From Terriglobia bacterium (GTDB taxonomy: Bacteria; Acidobacteriota; Terriglobia; Terriglobales; SCQP01), in NCBI GenBank assembly GCA_021323595.1, contig JAJPKR010000003.1:1-58327 (forward strand): a stretch of 58,327 bases of DNA. The letters run 5' to 3'. A model generated the notes under the pieces. The model was not told where the DNA came from, made no database searches, and worked only from the letters and a program-made list of their open reading frames with translations. The stretch's first letter is position 1. Every line of letters starts with the position of its first letter. A program made the translations under genes and the position numbers. Positions 8,036-17,312 of the stretch are shown here, piece after piece.

Positions 8036-9408
8036 GCCTTTCGGGGGGCCTCTGGACCGCGGTTTCGGCCTTGAATGCCGACGAGGGTGCGCTCCAAGTC
8101 ACGGCCAACAACGTCGCCAACGCCAATACCCCCGGCTACAGCCGGCAACTGCCGGTGTTGGTGGAGCCCCCCCCCGAGCAGTTGGGCAATTTAATCTTCG
8201 GAACCGGTGTCACGCTCGAACAAGTGCAAAGCGTCCGCGACGGCGTGCTCGAATTGCGCATCCAGCAACAACAGCAGCAATCGGGCAAGCTCGACTCTTT
8301 CCTCAATGCGCTGCAGCCGACGCAACAACTCTTCAACGAGGCCCAGGGGGCGGGGCTCGAGAGTGCGCTCGGGGCCTTCTTCAATAGCTGGCAGCAGCTC
8401 TCGACCAACCCCACCGATCTGCCTACGCGCCAGCAAGTGATCGACGCCGGCCAGACCCTGGCCACGGCTTTCAGTCAGACCGCCGCCAGCTTGGCCGGCC
8501 AGCAAAGCGACTTGAACCAAAGCGTCACGCAGGCGGTGGCACAGGTCAACTCGCTCATCAGCCAGATTGCGGCTCTCAACGTGCAAATCGCCAGCCTGTC
8601 GCCCAACACCTCGGGTGACAACCAGCTCGTGGATCAACGCACCGCGCTGATCGGGCAACTGTCGCAACTGATCGACGTTTCCAACATCGCCGCCAGCGAT
8701 GGCAGCGTAACCTTGACGACCACGAGCGGCTCGGCGCTGGTCGTGGGCGGTCAGAGCATGGCCCTCACGACCGCCATGAATTCCAGCACCGGCATGCAGG
8801 ACGTCTTTGACGCGCAAGGCAACGACATCACGATCAAGATTGCGGCCGGCCAACTGGGCGGGCTGATTCAGGCGCGCGACCAAACGATTCCCGGCCTCCG
8901 CAGCCAGCTGGACGCGCTGGCAAACGGCATCATCGCCGCCGTAAACGCGCAACATGCGGCGGGTTTCACGCTCTCCGGCGCGGCCGGCGGCAACTTTTTC
9001 GCGCCGCCGCCGGCCGGCGGCGTGGGCGCCGCCGCCATGGCGGTGGTGATTACCGACCCCGCCCAGATTGCCGCCAGTTCCGATGGCACCGCGGGCAGCA
9101 ACGGCAATGCGGTGGCGTTGGCCGATCTGCGAGCGCAAAATTTGGTCGCCGGCCAGCCGCCCGACGCCTATTACGCCAATATGGTTGCGAACCTCGGCAG
9201 CACGATCCAGAACGCCACTGCCGCTCAGCAGGCCACCAGTCAGGTCCTGAATCAGTTGCAGAATCAACGCGGCGCCGTGTCCGGCGTTTCTCTCGACGAG
9301 GAAGCGGCCAACTTGATGAAGTACCAGCGCGCTTACCAAGCGGCGGCGCGCGTGGTCACGGTCATAGATCAGATGACGCAGTGGGCGGTCAATCTAGGAC
9401 AAGACTAG
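8032..9408 (+). CDS. flgK: Hook-filament junction protein FlgK (HAP1)
   Basis: 458 residues from ATG 8032, which overlaps the flgN stop; an upstream frame extension to 7945 is spurious. FlgK links hook and filament. The N-terminus is diagnostic (MSLSGGLWTAVSALNADEG, then TANNVANANTPGYSRQ at 24-39). The C-terminus has the FlgK ending (VSLDEEAANLMKYQRAYQAAARV). It is somewhat shorter than enterobacterial FlgK, in keeping with a reduced middle domain. flgL follows after two bases. Confidence 0.96.
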   Translation: MSLSGGLWTAVSALNADEGALQVTANNVANANTPGYSRQLPVLVEPPPEQLGNLIFGTGVTLEQVQSVRDGVLELRIQQQQQQSGKLDSFLNALQPTQQLFNEAQGAGLESALGAFFNSWQQLSTNPTDLPTRQQVIDAGQTLATAFSQTAASLAGQQSDLNQSVTQAVAQVNSLISQIAALNVQIASLSPNTSGDNQLVDQRTALIGQLSQLIDVSNIAASDGSVTLTTTSGSALVVGGQSMALTTAMNSSTGMQDVFDAQGNDITIKIAAGQLGGLIQARDQTIPGLRSQLDALANGIIAAVNAQHAAGFTLSGAAGGNFFAPPPAGGVGAAAMAVVITDPAQIAASSDGTAGSNGNAVALADLRAQNLVAGQPPDAYYANMVANLGSTIQNATAAQQATSQVLNQLQNQRGAVSGVSLDEEAANLMKYQRAYQAAARVVTVIDQMTQWAVNLGQD

Positions 9409-9410
9409 CC

Positions 9411-10319
9411 ATGAGCTTGCGCGTAAACCCGAATCCCAGCTTGAACCTCGCGGATTCCCTCGATCTGTTGAATCAGCAAGAAAGCACCGCGCTGGAGCAA
9501 CTTTCGAGCGGGCAATCGGTCAACGAGCCTGCGGACAACCCGGCCGCCCTCGCCGCCCTCATCCAGAACCACGCCGCTGCCGGCCAAACCGACCAGTACA
9601 CGCAAAGCATCGCCAGCGTGCAAGGCGCCTTGCAAACCGCCGACGCCGCCCTCAACACCGTCGTGACCAGCCTCGGCCAGGCCCTCTCGCTCGCTACGGA
9701 AGGCGCAAACGGCACGCTCACTGCCTCGCAGCGCCAGGCCATCGCCAGCCAGGTCGATAATCTCCAGCAGCAAATTTTGCTCGCCGCCAACCAGTCCTAT
9801 CAGGGCAGCTATATCTTCGGGGGCACGGCTTCGACCGCGCCGCCCTTCGTCGCCATCAGCACGTCGCCCTCCGGCGTGAGCTACGTCGGCAACAATGGCG
9901 TGAATTCGATCGAACTCGCACCCGGTGAAACCGCCGCGATCAATAAACCTGGCGACCAGATTTTCAACATCGCCGGCGCCGACGTGTTCCAGGCGCTCCA
10001 GGACCTATCGAACGCCCTCAGCGCCAACAACCAATCTGCCGTGGCGACGGCGGCGACCGAGGTGCAAAACGCATTCAATGCCGTTGGGGTGCAGCGCACG
10101 TTCTATGGCGCGACCCTGCAACGCATGCAAACCATGGATACCTTCCTGAGCACCGAGAAAGTCGAGCTCAGCCAGCAGGCCACCCAATTGGTCGGGGCGG
10201 ACATGGCGCAGGTGGCCACCAACCTCAGCCATTTGCAGGTGCAGCGCCAGGCGCTGGTGCAAGCGGAGAGCCAGGTCCTCGGCCAGCCCAATCTCTTCCA
10301 GTACATGCCCGTTCCCTAG
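9411..10319 (+). CDS. flgL: Hook-filament junction protein FlgL (HAP3)
   Basis: 302 residues from ATG 9411 (MSLRVNPNPSL). It shares the flagellin-like N-terminal helix (LEQLSSGQSVNEPADNPAALAAL) and C-terminal helix (LSQQATQLVGADMAQVATNLSHLQVQRQALVQAESQV), with FGGTASTAPPF in the middle, typical of FlgL. It joins FlgK to the flagellin filament. Last gene of the flgM-flgL unit; no clear terminator follows. Confidence 0.94.
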   Translation: MSLRVNPNPSLNLADSLDLLNQQESTALEQLSSGQSVNEPADNPAALAALIQNHAAAGQTDQYTQSIASVQGALQTADAALNTVVTSLGQALSLATEGANGTLTASQRQAIASQVDNLQQQILLAANQSYQGSYIFGGTASTAPPFVAISTSPSGVSYVGNNGVNSIELAPGETAAINKPGDQIFNIAGADVFQALQDLSNALSANNQSAVATAATEVQNAFNAVGVQRTFYGATLQRMQTMDTFLSTEKVELSQQATQLVGADMAQVATNLSHLQVQRQALVQAESQVLGQPNLFQYMPVP

Positions 10320-10439
10320 CAGGCCGCAAGATGGGCGGCGCCACCCGGGGACCAGCATGGACTGGGTCGTCCGGTTGCGCCCTGCGCGCGCGGGTGGCCC
10401 GGCGGCATTCGGGATTCGCCTAGGTCTGATTTCGCAAAC

Positions 10440-10455
10440 TGGCGCGTGAGTTGCA
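10440..10455 (+). promoter_or_regulatory. Strong sigma54-type promoter for the glycosyltransferases
   Basis: TGGCGCG-TGAG-TTGCA differs from the sigma54 consensus (TGGCACG-N4-TTGCA) at one conserved base. Predicted transcription begins near 10466, giving a leader of about 40 bases to the ATG at 10508. Confidence 0.65.
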
Positions 10456-10480
10456 ATTGCAATCGGGGCGCTCGTTCCGG

Positions 10481-10498
10481 AATTAGGGCGCTCTAATT
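10481..10498. repeat. 18-bp near-perfect palindrome before the glycosyltransferase start
   Basis: AATTAGGGCGCTCTAATT is palindromic except for one central pair. It lies in the predicted leader, nine bases before the ATG, where a ribosome site would be expected. It could be an operator or an RNA hairpin that gates translation. The octamer GGGCGCTC also occurs just upstream, at 10465-10472. Confidence 0.4.
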
Positions 10499-10507
10499 GG
10501 CCGCCCG

Positions 10508-13042
10508 ATGCGCCGCACTCGTACCCTTTTTGTTCACGACAGCTTGCCCGTTCCTGACCGGAGCGGAGCCGAAAAGCGCATCCTCCTCTTGCTCGAAGAG
10601 CTCGCGCAGCAGGGCCATGCGATCACCTTTCTGGCTCGTTGGGGTAAAGGGAGGGAAGAAGAACTTCCCGCCGTTCAGCGCCTTTGCGAACGCGTCTATC
10701 ACACCGATCTCGAACACCTTCGCTACCTCGGCCACCACGCTCAGCCGCAATTCCGGCTTTCTGGGATTCTCGAAGAGGGAGATTTCGATCTCGCGATCCT
10801 GACCCACTGGCACTGGAACTGCATCGCGGTCTCCGAGCAGTACCTTCACAAGATCCGGCTGTTGTCTCCCCGCACTCGCATCGCTGTGCTCAGCGAGGAC
10901 CACCACGGCTGGCGCGAAGCGCGATTGGCGCACATCAGTGGTGAATGGCAGGATTGGGAACGAGCCCGCAATTACGAAGACCGCGAGCTGGAAATATATC
11001 GCCTTGCCGATGTGGTGCTCGCCGTTTCGACCGCCGATCGCGACGGGATCCTGCGCGTGGCGCCCGACGCCCCGATCGAGGTTCTGCCCCCGGTCGCCGA
11101 TGAAGTGGAGGCGTCGGCTGCGCCATTCGAACAACGCCACGGAATTCTCTTCCTGGGCCAGTACGACAATCCTGCCAATCGTGACGGTATCGACTGGTTT
11201 CTAGCCGACGTCTGGCCGTTGGCGCTCGCCCGCGAGCCCGGCCTAAGGCTGAGCCTGGCGGGGCCGAATTGGCCGGACGATTATCTGAACCATCGCCATG
11301 TCGAGGCGCTCGGTTTTCTGCGCGATCTTGGACCGGCCTTCGCCCGCCATCGGCTTGCGATCTGTCCCATCCGGTACGGCACCGGCATCAAGACCAAGAA
11401 CCTCCCCGCGCTCGCCTACGGCTTGCCGCTCGTAACCACTTCCGTCGGCGCGGAAGGCATGGGGGTGACGGACGGCATTCACGCCGCGATTGCGGATCAC
11501 CCGGATGACTTCGCCGCGCGCCTCGTCGAGCTCTATCGCGAGCGCTCGCTTTGGCAGGCCATGGCGAGCGCCGCGCGGGCCCTCGCCGAGGCCGCTCTTT
11601 CCCGGGCGGCGTTGTCGCGGCGGATGCGTGAGGTCATTTCAGCCACATTGAGCCGGCCGGCCAAGGCGCCTGCCGGCCTGGGTTTGCACTCGCCGCTGTC
11701 GGTCGAGATCTATCACCCCGAAATTTTGGATCCGGGTGGCGATGCGTTCCAGCGGCGTACCCACGCCTACCTGGATCTCGGCGAGCGCAGGCTGGAGCAA
11801 GGCAGGTTGCAGGAAGCGCGTGCGCAGTTTCGCCACGCTTTGAGCTTCTTGCGCGACCGGCATCACCCTCTGATGGCCCGCATCGAGGCGGGCCTATGCC
11901 GCTGCGCCGCCGCGCCAGAGGCGGACTATTTCGCGCCCCTGCGTCGGCGCACGCCCGCCGCTCCCCGCAACGCCGGCGCGGCCCACGCCCCGCTGTTCAG
12001 CGCGATCATTCCGACCTATAATCGGCGGCCGGTCCTGCAGAAATGCCTCGAGGCCCTGGCCGCGCAATCCACGCCGCCCGATCGCTTCGAGGCGATTGTG
12101 ATTGACGACGGCTCCAGCGACGATACGGAATCATGGTGCCGTTCCTGGTCGGCGCCCTTTCCGTTGACCTATATCCGGCAGGATCATGCGGGCGTCGGCG
12201 CTGCCCGGCGCGCGGGCGTGGCTGCCGCGCGAGGCGAATATTTGTGGCTCGCCAATGACGACACGATCGCGGCCCCGGGCTTGCTCGCAGCCCATGCGGC
12301 GGCATGGCGGCGGCTCTCCGGAACGCCGCTGGCGATCCTCGGCGATTTTCGCTATTCCTTCGGCGCCGCTCGCCGCGCGCTCAGTTACACGCTCAGCCGG
12401 TCGCCTTTTTTGTTTCCTCAATTGGCCATGGAGCCCCGCTCCCGCCACGACTGCACGATGTTCATGACCTGCAATTTGAGCGTGCGCCGGGCGGCGGTCC
12501 TGGAGGCCGGGAATTTCGATCCGCGATTCCACGTTGCCGAGGACACCGAACTCGGCGCCAGACTCGAATCCGCCGGCTATGCCGTGCAATTCGAGCCTGC
12601 CGCGGTCGCCTGGCACGATCATCTCGATTTTCGCTGTGACGACCTGGTCGCGCGGGCGCGCCGTTATGGACCCGCCATCCTGCTCCTGCACCGCTTGCAT
12701 CCGCGGCTGCTCGGCGATGGGCGCGGCCGCCTGGGCCGCCTCGACGCCGCGTCGTTTGACGCGATGCGCCGTTTCCTGGATTGCCATCGCGACGAAGTCG
12801 CAGCCGCTGTCCGCGCCCTGCGCCGACTCGATGATCTCGACTTTCTGCCTTTCTTCGCTCAGCCGCGGCCGGAGGGCAATGCCGCCGGTCAAGTCGCGGC
12901 GCTCATTGCCGCCGCGCTTCCCACGATCCACTGGTTTTATGTCTACGAGAGCCTGCTCGCGGCCCACGACGCAACTGCGCCGCCGGCTTTAACGCAAGGG
13001 TTTTCCGCGCCCCAGCCGGCGCATCCGGTGGGGGTACTGTGA
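10508..13042 (+). CDS. Bifunctional glycosyltransferase (GT4-like plus GT2)
   Basis: 844 residues. Residues 1-385 form a GT-B fold of the GT4 type: an N-terminal Rossmann domain (TLFVHDSLPVPDRSGAEKR) and a C-terminal nucleotide-sugar site (YGTGIKTKNLPALAYGLPLV). A short TPR-like helical linker follows (LDLGERRLEQGRLQEARAQF). Residues about 495-760 are a GT-A domain of family GT2 (AIIPTYNRRPVLQKCLEAL, VIDDGSSDDTE, DxD-like ANDDT, and NFDPRFHVAEDTELGARL). With flgL before and fliC after, and a sigma54-type promoter, modification of flagellin is the likely role, though the sugar and target are inferred. Its stop overlaps the next start. Confidence 0.85.
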   Translation: MRRTRTLFVHDSLPVPDRSGAEKRILLLLEELAQQGHAITFLARWGKGREEELPAVQRLCERVYHTDLEHLRYLGHHAQPQFRLSGILEEGDFDLAILTHWHWNCIAVSEQYLHKIRLLSPRTRIAVLSEDHHGWREARLAHISGEWQDWERARNYEDRELEIYRLADVVLAVSTADRDGILRVAPDAPIEVLPPVADEVEASAAPFEQRHGILFLGQYDNPANRDGIDWFLADVWPLALAREPGLRLSLAGPNWPDDYLNHRHVEALGFLRDLGPAFARHRLAICPIRYGTGIKTKNLPALAYGLPLVTTSVGAEGMGVTDGIHAAIADHPDDFAARLVELYRERSLWQAMASAARALAEAALSRAALSRRMREVISATLSRPAKAPAGLGLHSPLSVEIYHPEILDPGGDAFQRRTHAYLDLGERRLEQGRLQEARAQFRHALSFLRDRHHPLMARIEAGLCRCAAAPEADYFAPLRRRTPAAPRNAGAAHAPLFSAIIPTYNRRPVLQKCLEALAAQSTPPDRFEAIVIDDGSSDDTESWCRSWSAPFPLTYIRQDHAGVGAARRAGVAAARGEYLWLANDDTIAAPGLLAAHAAAWRRLSGTPLAILGDFRYSFGAARRALSYTLSRSPFLFPQLAMEPRSRHDCTMFMTCNLSVRRAAVLEAGNFDPRFHVAEDTELGARLESAGYAVQFEPAAVAWHDHLDFRCDDLVARARRYGPAILLLHRLHPRLLGDGRGRLGRLDAASFDAMRRFLDCHRDEVAAAVRALRRLDDLDFLPFFAQPRPEGNAAGQVAALIAAALPTIHWFYVYESLLAAHDATAPPALTQGFSAPQPAHPVGVL

Positions 13043-14424
13043 TGCCGCGCCTCGCCCTTTCTATGATCGTTCGCGACGCCGCCGCTGATCTCGAGCGCTG
13101 CCTGGCCAGCGTCCGCCCCGTGGCGGATGAGATCGTCATCGCTGACACCGGATCGCGCGACAACACGATCGCCGTGGCGCGAGCGCACGGCGCGCGCGTC
13201 ATTTCCATTGCGTGGTCCAACGATTTTGCCGCCGCGCGCAACGCCGCGCTCGAACCGGTGACGGCAGACTGGGTGCTCTCGCTCGATGCCGACGAGCGGC
13301 TCGATCCCGAGGCCCGGCAGGAATTGCCGCGCCTCTTCGCGAACCGCAAAATCGCCGCCTATCAAGTCAACATCCGCAATTACTTCCGCGATGCCCGCAT
13401 TCACATGTACGACCAGCTCGCGCGCGCCAACGACGGCCGTCTCGCGGAAGCTCGCGATTGCGCGGCTTTCGTCGTCCATCAAAACCTGCGGCTATTCCGC
13501 CGCCAGTCCTGGATTCGCTTCGAAGGCCGAGTGCATGAAAACGTCTCCCGCAGCGTCTTGGCGCATGGTGGCGCTATCGGCCCGCCCAGCTTGCTCATTC
13601 ACCACCTCGGCTTGGCCGATCCGGAAGCCATGCGTCGCAAGGCGCAGGCCTATCGCGAACTCGGCAAGCAAAAGGTGCGCGAGATGCCCAACGACGCGCA
13701 AGCGCATCTCGAGCTGGGAGCGGAAGAACTGGAGCATTTTGGCGAGCCGGCCGTCGCGCTGGCGCTGTTCGAGCGCGCCTGCCTCCTCGCTCCCGGGATG
13801 GCGTTGGCCTGGTACTATTTGGGGCTTGCGCGAATTCGCGTCCATCAGCTGCCCGCAGCGGTCGAAGCTCTGACTGCCGCAGAGCGGCTTGGCATATCAG
13901 GACCCTTGCTCTACGATGCGCGCGGCGATGCCCGCTACGATTTAGGTGAGTTTTCGGCGGCGGCGCGAGATTACCGCCGCGCGCTGAAGCTGGTGGGCGA
14001 GTCGGCCCTGATCGAAAGCAAGCTCGGTCTCGCCGAGATCCGCGCGGGCGAGCTGGATGCGGGCTTCGCGCGCATGAAGCGAGCGGTTCGGCGCGAGCCG
14101 GACAACGCAACCGTGCGCGACCGCATGATCGCGGCGGCGGCCGCAGTCCATCGCTTGGCGCTGGCCGCGGAAGCAGCCGAAGATTATTTGCGCGTCATCC
14201 CTCACCCTTCCGAACGCGCCTTTTTGCGGGCCGCCACGCTTCGCGCCCAGCTGCGGCAATGGACGCAAGCGGAAGCGGTGCTGCGCGACGGCCTGTCCCG
14301 ATGGCCAGCCTCGCCGGCGCTGTGCGAAGCGCTGCGGGAAGTCGAGACCGGCGCTGCCGCGCCCATGCCTGAAAACAAGAATCCATCGCTTCCACCTGTA
14401 CCAAATTTTCCTCCGCTGGCCTAA
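13042..14424 (+). CDS. GT2 glycosyltransferase with TPR repeats
   Basis: 460 residues from ATG 13042 (overlapping the upstream TGA); a GTG at 13039 is also possible. Residues 1-230 are a GT2 domain of the SunS-like type (LALSMIVRDAAADLERCLAS, ADTGSRDNT, LSLDADERLDPEA, and HENVSRSVL). Residues 230-440 are TPR-like helices (LELGAEELEHFGEPAVALALFERA). This architecture occurs in protein-modifying glycosyltransferases, where the TPRs bind the acceptor. Lying immediately before the fliC promoter, it likely acts with the preceding enzyme on flagellin. Confidence 0.83.
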   Translation: MPRLALSMIVRDAAADLERCLASVRPVADEIVIADTGSRDNTIAVARAHGARVISIAWSNDFAAARNAALEPVTADWVLSLDADERLDPEARQELPRLFANRKIAAYQVNIRNYFRDARIHMYDQLARANDGRLAEARDCAAFVVHQNLRLFRRQSWIRFEGRVHENVSRSVLAHGGAIGPPSLLIHHLGLADPEAMRRKAQAYRELGKQKVREMPNDAQAHLELGAEELEHFGEPAVALALFERACLLAPGMALAWYYLGLARIRVHQLPAAVEALTAAERLGISGPLLYDARGDARYDLGEFSAAARDYRRALKLVGESALIESKLGLAEIRAGELDAGFARMKRAVRREPDNATVRDRMIAAAAAVHRLALAAEAAEDYLRVIPHPSERAFLRAATLRAQLRQWTQAEAVLRDGLSRWPASPALCEALREVETGAAAPMPENKNPSLPPVPNFPPLA

Positions 14425-14448
14425 AGCCTTAAGCCGACGGGCCGATAC
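14422..14448 (+). promoter_or_regulatory. Sigma28 (FliA) promoter of fliC
   Basis: TAAAGCCT, 11 bases and GCCGATAC match the FliA consensus. The -35 element begins in the TAA stop of the upstream gene. The leader to fliC is about 110 bases. Confidence 0.78.
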
Positions 14449-14563
14449 CTCCTCATGAAGGCAAGAATCGGTTCCGTGAGCTGGAACGGCGATGGCTCGG
14501 GGCTAAGCGGCCGACCGAGTACAGTTCTCCGACGCGGGACCAGGAGAGGAAAGGAGACCTCAC

Positions 14564-15379
14564 ATGTCGTTTAGCATTCTGAATAACATTCCCGCGATGC
14601 AGGCGCAGGATCAGCTTGGGCTGACCAATGCCAGCCTCCAGAGCACGCTGTTACAGCTTTCCACCGGTTCCCGCATCAACACCGGCGCGGATGACCCGGC
14701 CGGCTTGTCGATCGCCAACGGGCTGCATGCCAACGCCCTGGCCCTGCAGCAATCGGCGCAAAACGCCAATACCGGCGTCGGCCTGCTGCAAATCGCCGAT
14801 GGCGCGCTGTCCCAGGTCACCAACCTGCTGAACAGCGCCGTGACGCTGGCCACCGAAGCGTCCAACGGCACCGAGACGTCGCAACAGCTGACGGCTCTGA
14901 ACGCGCAGTTCACGCAGTTGATGGCGGAAGTGGATCGCATCGGAACCGGCACCACGTACAATGGCAACGCCGTCTTCAGCGCCTCCACCACCTCGATCTT
15001 TCTTTCCGACGGCAACTCCTCCAGCACCATCGCCGTGACGGTCGGCACGCTCAGCTCGGCGACGCTGGGCTTGAACACCAACGACTTGACGACCCAGGCC
15101 AACGCGCAAGCCGCGCTGACCAGCATCGTGGCCGCGATCAACACCGTGGATACCAACCGCGGCACCATCGGCGCCACCGTCAACCGCCTGCAAGACGCCC
15201 AAAACGTCATCAACGTGCAGGTGCAAAATGTGACCTCGGCCGAAGACAGCATTCGCGCTGCCAACATTCCCGAGGAAGTGGCGAAGATGTCGCAGTACCA
15301 GATCCTGGAGCAGACCGGCATCTCGGCGCTGGCCCAGGCCAACTCTATGCAGCAGATCGTCCTCAAGCTCCTGCAGTAA
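14564..15379 (+). CDS. fliC: Flagellin
   Basis: 271 residues, a minimal flagellin with D0/D1 domains and a short variable middle. Conserved N-terminal helix: LNNIPAMQAQDQLGLTNASL, then LSTGSRINTGADDPAGLSIANGL. Conserved C-terminus: RGTIGATVNRLQDAQNVINVQ and EEVAKMSQYQILEQTGISAL, ending QIVLKLLQ. The short central part is Ser/Thr-rich (SASTTSIFLSDGNSSSTIAVTVG), suitable for O-glycosylation by the upstream enzymes, which is inference. A strong ribosome site (AGGAGAGGAAAGGAG) and a sigma28 promoter precede it and a terminator hairpin follows, so it is probably a single-gene transcript. Confidence 0.97.
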   Translation: MSFSILNNIPAMQAQDQLGLTNASLQSTLLQLSTGSRINTGADDPAGLSIANGLHANALALQQSAQNANTGVGLLQIADGALSQVTNLLNSAVTLATEASNGTETSQQLTALNAQFTQLMAEVDRIGTGTTYNGNAVFSASTTSIFLSDGNSSSTIAVTVGTLSSATLGLNTNDLTTQANAQAALTSIVAAINTVDTNRGTIGATVNRLQDAQNVINVQVQNVTSAEDSIRAANIPEEVAKMSQYQILEQTGISALAQANSMQQIVLKLLQ

Positions 15380-15389
15380 CTTGCAGGCG

Positions 15390-15426
15390 ATCGTGGCGGG
15401 GCCCAAGGGGGGAGCCCCGCCACGAT
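15390..15426 (+). terminator. Terminator hairpin after fliC
   Basis: A perfect 13-bp stem (ATCGTGGCGGGGC / GCCCCGCCACGAT) with an 11-base loop lies 10 bases after the fliC stop. The following TCCATCTTTCCC is only moderately T-rich. Confidence 0.8.
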
Positions 15427-15460
15427 TCCATCTTTCCCTCCGTAAGAAGGACCGGCTCGG

Positions 15461-16870
15461 ATGGCGACTCTAGGCTTGCCCGCGCTCAATACCCAAGGCC
15501 TGCTGGCCAATTCGACAACTGGGCTGAACGTCGCCCAGCTCGTCAACGCCTCGATGGCGGCGCTCGAAATTCCCCAGCAAAATCTGCAAAACGAACAGGC
15601 GCTGCTGAGCTCCCAGTCCTCCGCGCTATCCGCGCTCAACAGCGATCTCAACGCCTTCCAAACCGCCTTTCAAACCCTAACCTCCCTCAGCGGCGCCCTC
15701 GACGCCACTGCAGCGGCATCGTCCAATACTGGAGTCCTGACGGCCTCGTCGGATAGCACCGCGGCGGTCGCCAGCCACACCGTGCTGGTCAACAGTCTCG
15801 CCGTCACGTCTTCCTACGACACCAACGAACTCGCTAGCTCCAGCACGACCTTCGGCACGGGATCTTTCACCATTCAGGTTGGCTCCGGAACCGCGCAAAC
15901 CGTGACGGTGGATAGCACCAACAACACGCTGTCCGGTCTAGCCACCGCGATCAACAGCATGGGCCTCGGCGCGACCGCGAGCGTGGTCACCGATGCCAAT
16001 GGCGCGCGGCTCTCGATCGTGAGCAATACCTCCGGCGCCGCCGGCGACCTGACCATTGCCAATGTCGGCGGGTTGACGGGCCTCAGCTTCACCAAGACGC
16101 AAACCGGCGCCAATGCTTCCCTGACCGTGGACGGCACCCCGATCAGCAGCGCCAGCAACACCGTCACCGGCGCGATCTCCGGCGTAACGCTCAATCTGGT
16201 CGGCGCTTCTACTACCCCAGTCACGGTGAGCGTGAGCCCTGACACCAGTTCCGCGACGACCGCGATCAAAAGCTTTGTCTCCGCCTATAACACCTTGATC
16301 GGCGACATCAACAAACAGTTTGCGACCACCAGCACCACCAGCAGCGACGGCACCACCACCAGCGTCACCGCCGGCGTCCTGATGGCTGACCCGGCGCTGA
16401 GCAACGTTCAGGAACAGCTGCTGAGCGCGATGACGTACTCGATGTCCGGCAACAACGGCATCACGAGCCTCTCGTCGTTGGGAATCACCATGAACCAAGA
16501 CGGGACGCTCACTGTGAACTCCAGTACGCTGCAGAACGCGCTTTCCAGCAACTTCTCCGCGGTGCAAACTTTCTTTCAAGGAGCGTCCGGAACCTTCGGC
16601 TCGAACTTGACGACCAATTTGACCCAGCTTACCGATCCGGTCAACGGTCCCTTCAACCTGGAGCTGACCAACATCTCCACGCAGCAAAACGATCTCTCCC
16701 AGCAACTCACTCAAATGCAGGGGCAGCTGGCGATTGAGCAGCAACAACTGCTGCAGGAATACAGCCAGGCCAACGCCGCCTTGCAAACGTTGCCGCTGAT
16801 GCTCCAGCAGATTTCGAGCCAGTTGGGCAGCCTCTCCAGCTTCTCGTCCCCGTCGCCTACCCATGGATAA
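15461..16870 (+). CDS. fliD: Filament cap protein FliD (HAP2)
   Basis: 469 residues. FliD caps the filament and guides flagellin insertion. The N-terminus is coiled-coil (LVNASMAALEIPQQNLQNEQALLSSQSSALSALNSDLNAF) and a Ser/Thr/Ala-rich body carries SLTVDGTPISSASNTVTGAISGVTLNL, the FliD signature. The C-terminal domain has NGITSLSSLGITMNQDGTLTV and a final coiled coil (QQNDLSQQLTQMQGQLAIEQQQLLQEYSQANAAL). AAGAAGGA precedes the ATG. The last eight bases overlap fliS. Confidence 0.94.
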   Translation: MATLGLPALNTQGLLANSTTGLNVAQLVNASMAALEIPQQNLQNEQALLSSQSSALSALNSDLNAFQTAFQTLTSLSGALDATAAASSNTGVLTASSDSTAAVASHTVLVNSLAVTSSYDTNELASSSTTFGTGSFTIQVGSGTAQTVTVDSTNNTLSGLATAINSMGLGATASVVTDANGARLSIVSNTSGAAGDLTIANVGGLTGLSFTKTQTGANASLTVDGTPISSASNTVTGAISGVTLNLVGASTTPVTVSVSPDTSSATTAIKSFVSAYNTLIGDINKQFATTSTTSSDGTTTSVTAGVLMADPALSNVQEQLLSAMTYSMSGNNGITSLSSLGITMNQDGTLTVNSSTLQNALSSNFSAVQTFFQGASGTFGSNLTTNLTQLTDPVNGPFNLELTNISTQQNDLSQQLTQMQGQLAIEQQQLLQEYSQANAALQTLPLMLQQISSQLGSLSSFSSPSPTHG

Positions 16871-17312
16871 CATTCGAGCCAATCCCGTCGCCGCCTATCG
16901 CCGTTCGGCGATTGAAGGCGCCTCTCCAGTGCAGCTCGTCGGCCTGCTTTACGAAGGCGTGATTGCCGCCCTGCATGTGTCGGTGCGCGCCGTAAAAGCG
17001 GGCGAAATTGAGACCCGTGTGCGCGAAATCAATCGCGCGATGGCGATCCTCGCCGAACTGGGCGCCTCTCTCGATCTCGAGCGCGGCGGCGAGGTCGCCG
17101 CCACATTGCGGCGCTTCTACAACATCGCGCAGGGGCGAATGCTCGAAGCCAGCATCAAACAGTCGGCGCCGATTCTCGAAGAGTTGATCTCGCAGTTCCG
17201 CGGCCTGCGCGATTCATGGCGGCGCGTTGAACGCGACGCCCAGGTGGCGCATCAGCTCCAGCCGACCGCGTTCCGGCCCGCGGAAGCCGTGGGCGCGGCT
17301 TGGGGCGCCTGA
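16863..17312 (+). CDS. fliS: Flagellin chaperone FliS
   Basis: 149 residues, near the usual FliS length. FliS binds the flagellin C-terminus in the cytoplasm and prevents early polymerisation. Family signatures are AYRRSAIEGASPVQLVGLLYEGVIAAL, then VREINRAMAILAELGASLDLERGGEVAATLRRFYN. It overlaps fliD by eight bases and its stop overlaps the next start (TGATG), so fliD-fliS-next gene form one translationally coupled unit. Confidence 0.93.
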   Translation: MDNIRANPVAAYRRSAIEGASPVQLVGLLYEGVIAALHVSVRAVKAGEIETRVREINRAMAILAELGASLDLERGGEVAATLRRFYNIAQGRMLEASIKQSAPILEELISQFRGLRDSWRRVERDAQVAHQLQPTAFRPAEAVGAAWGA

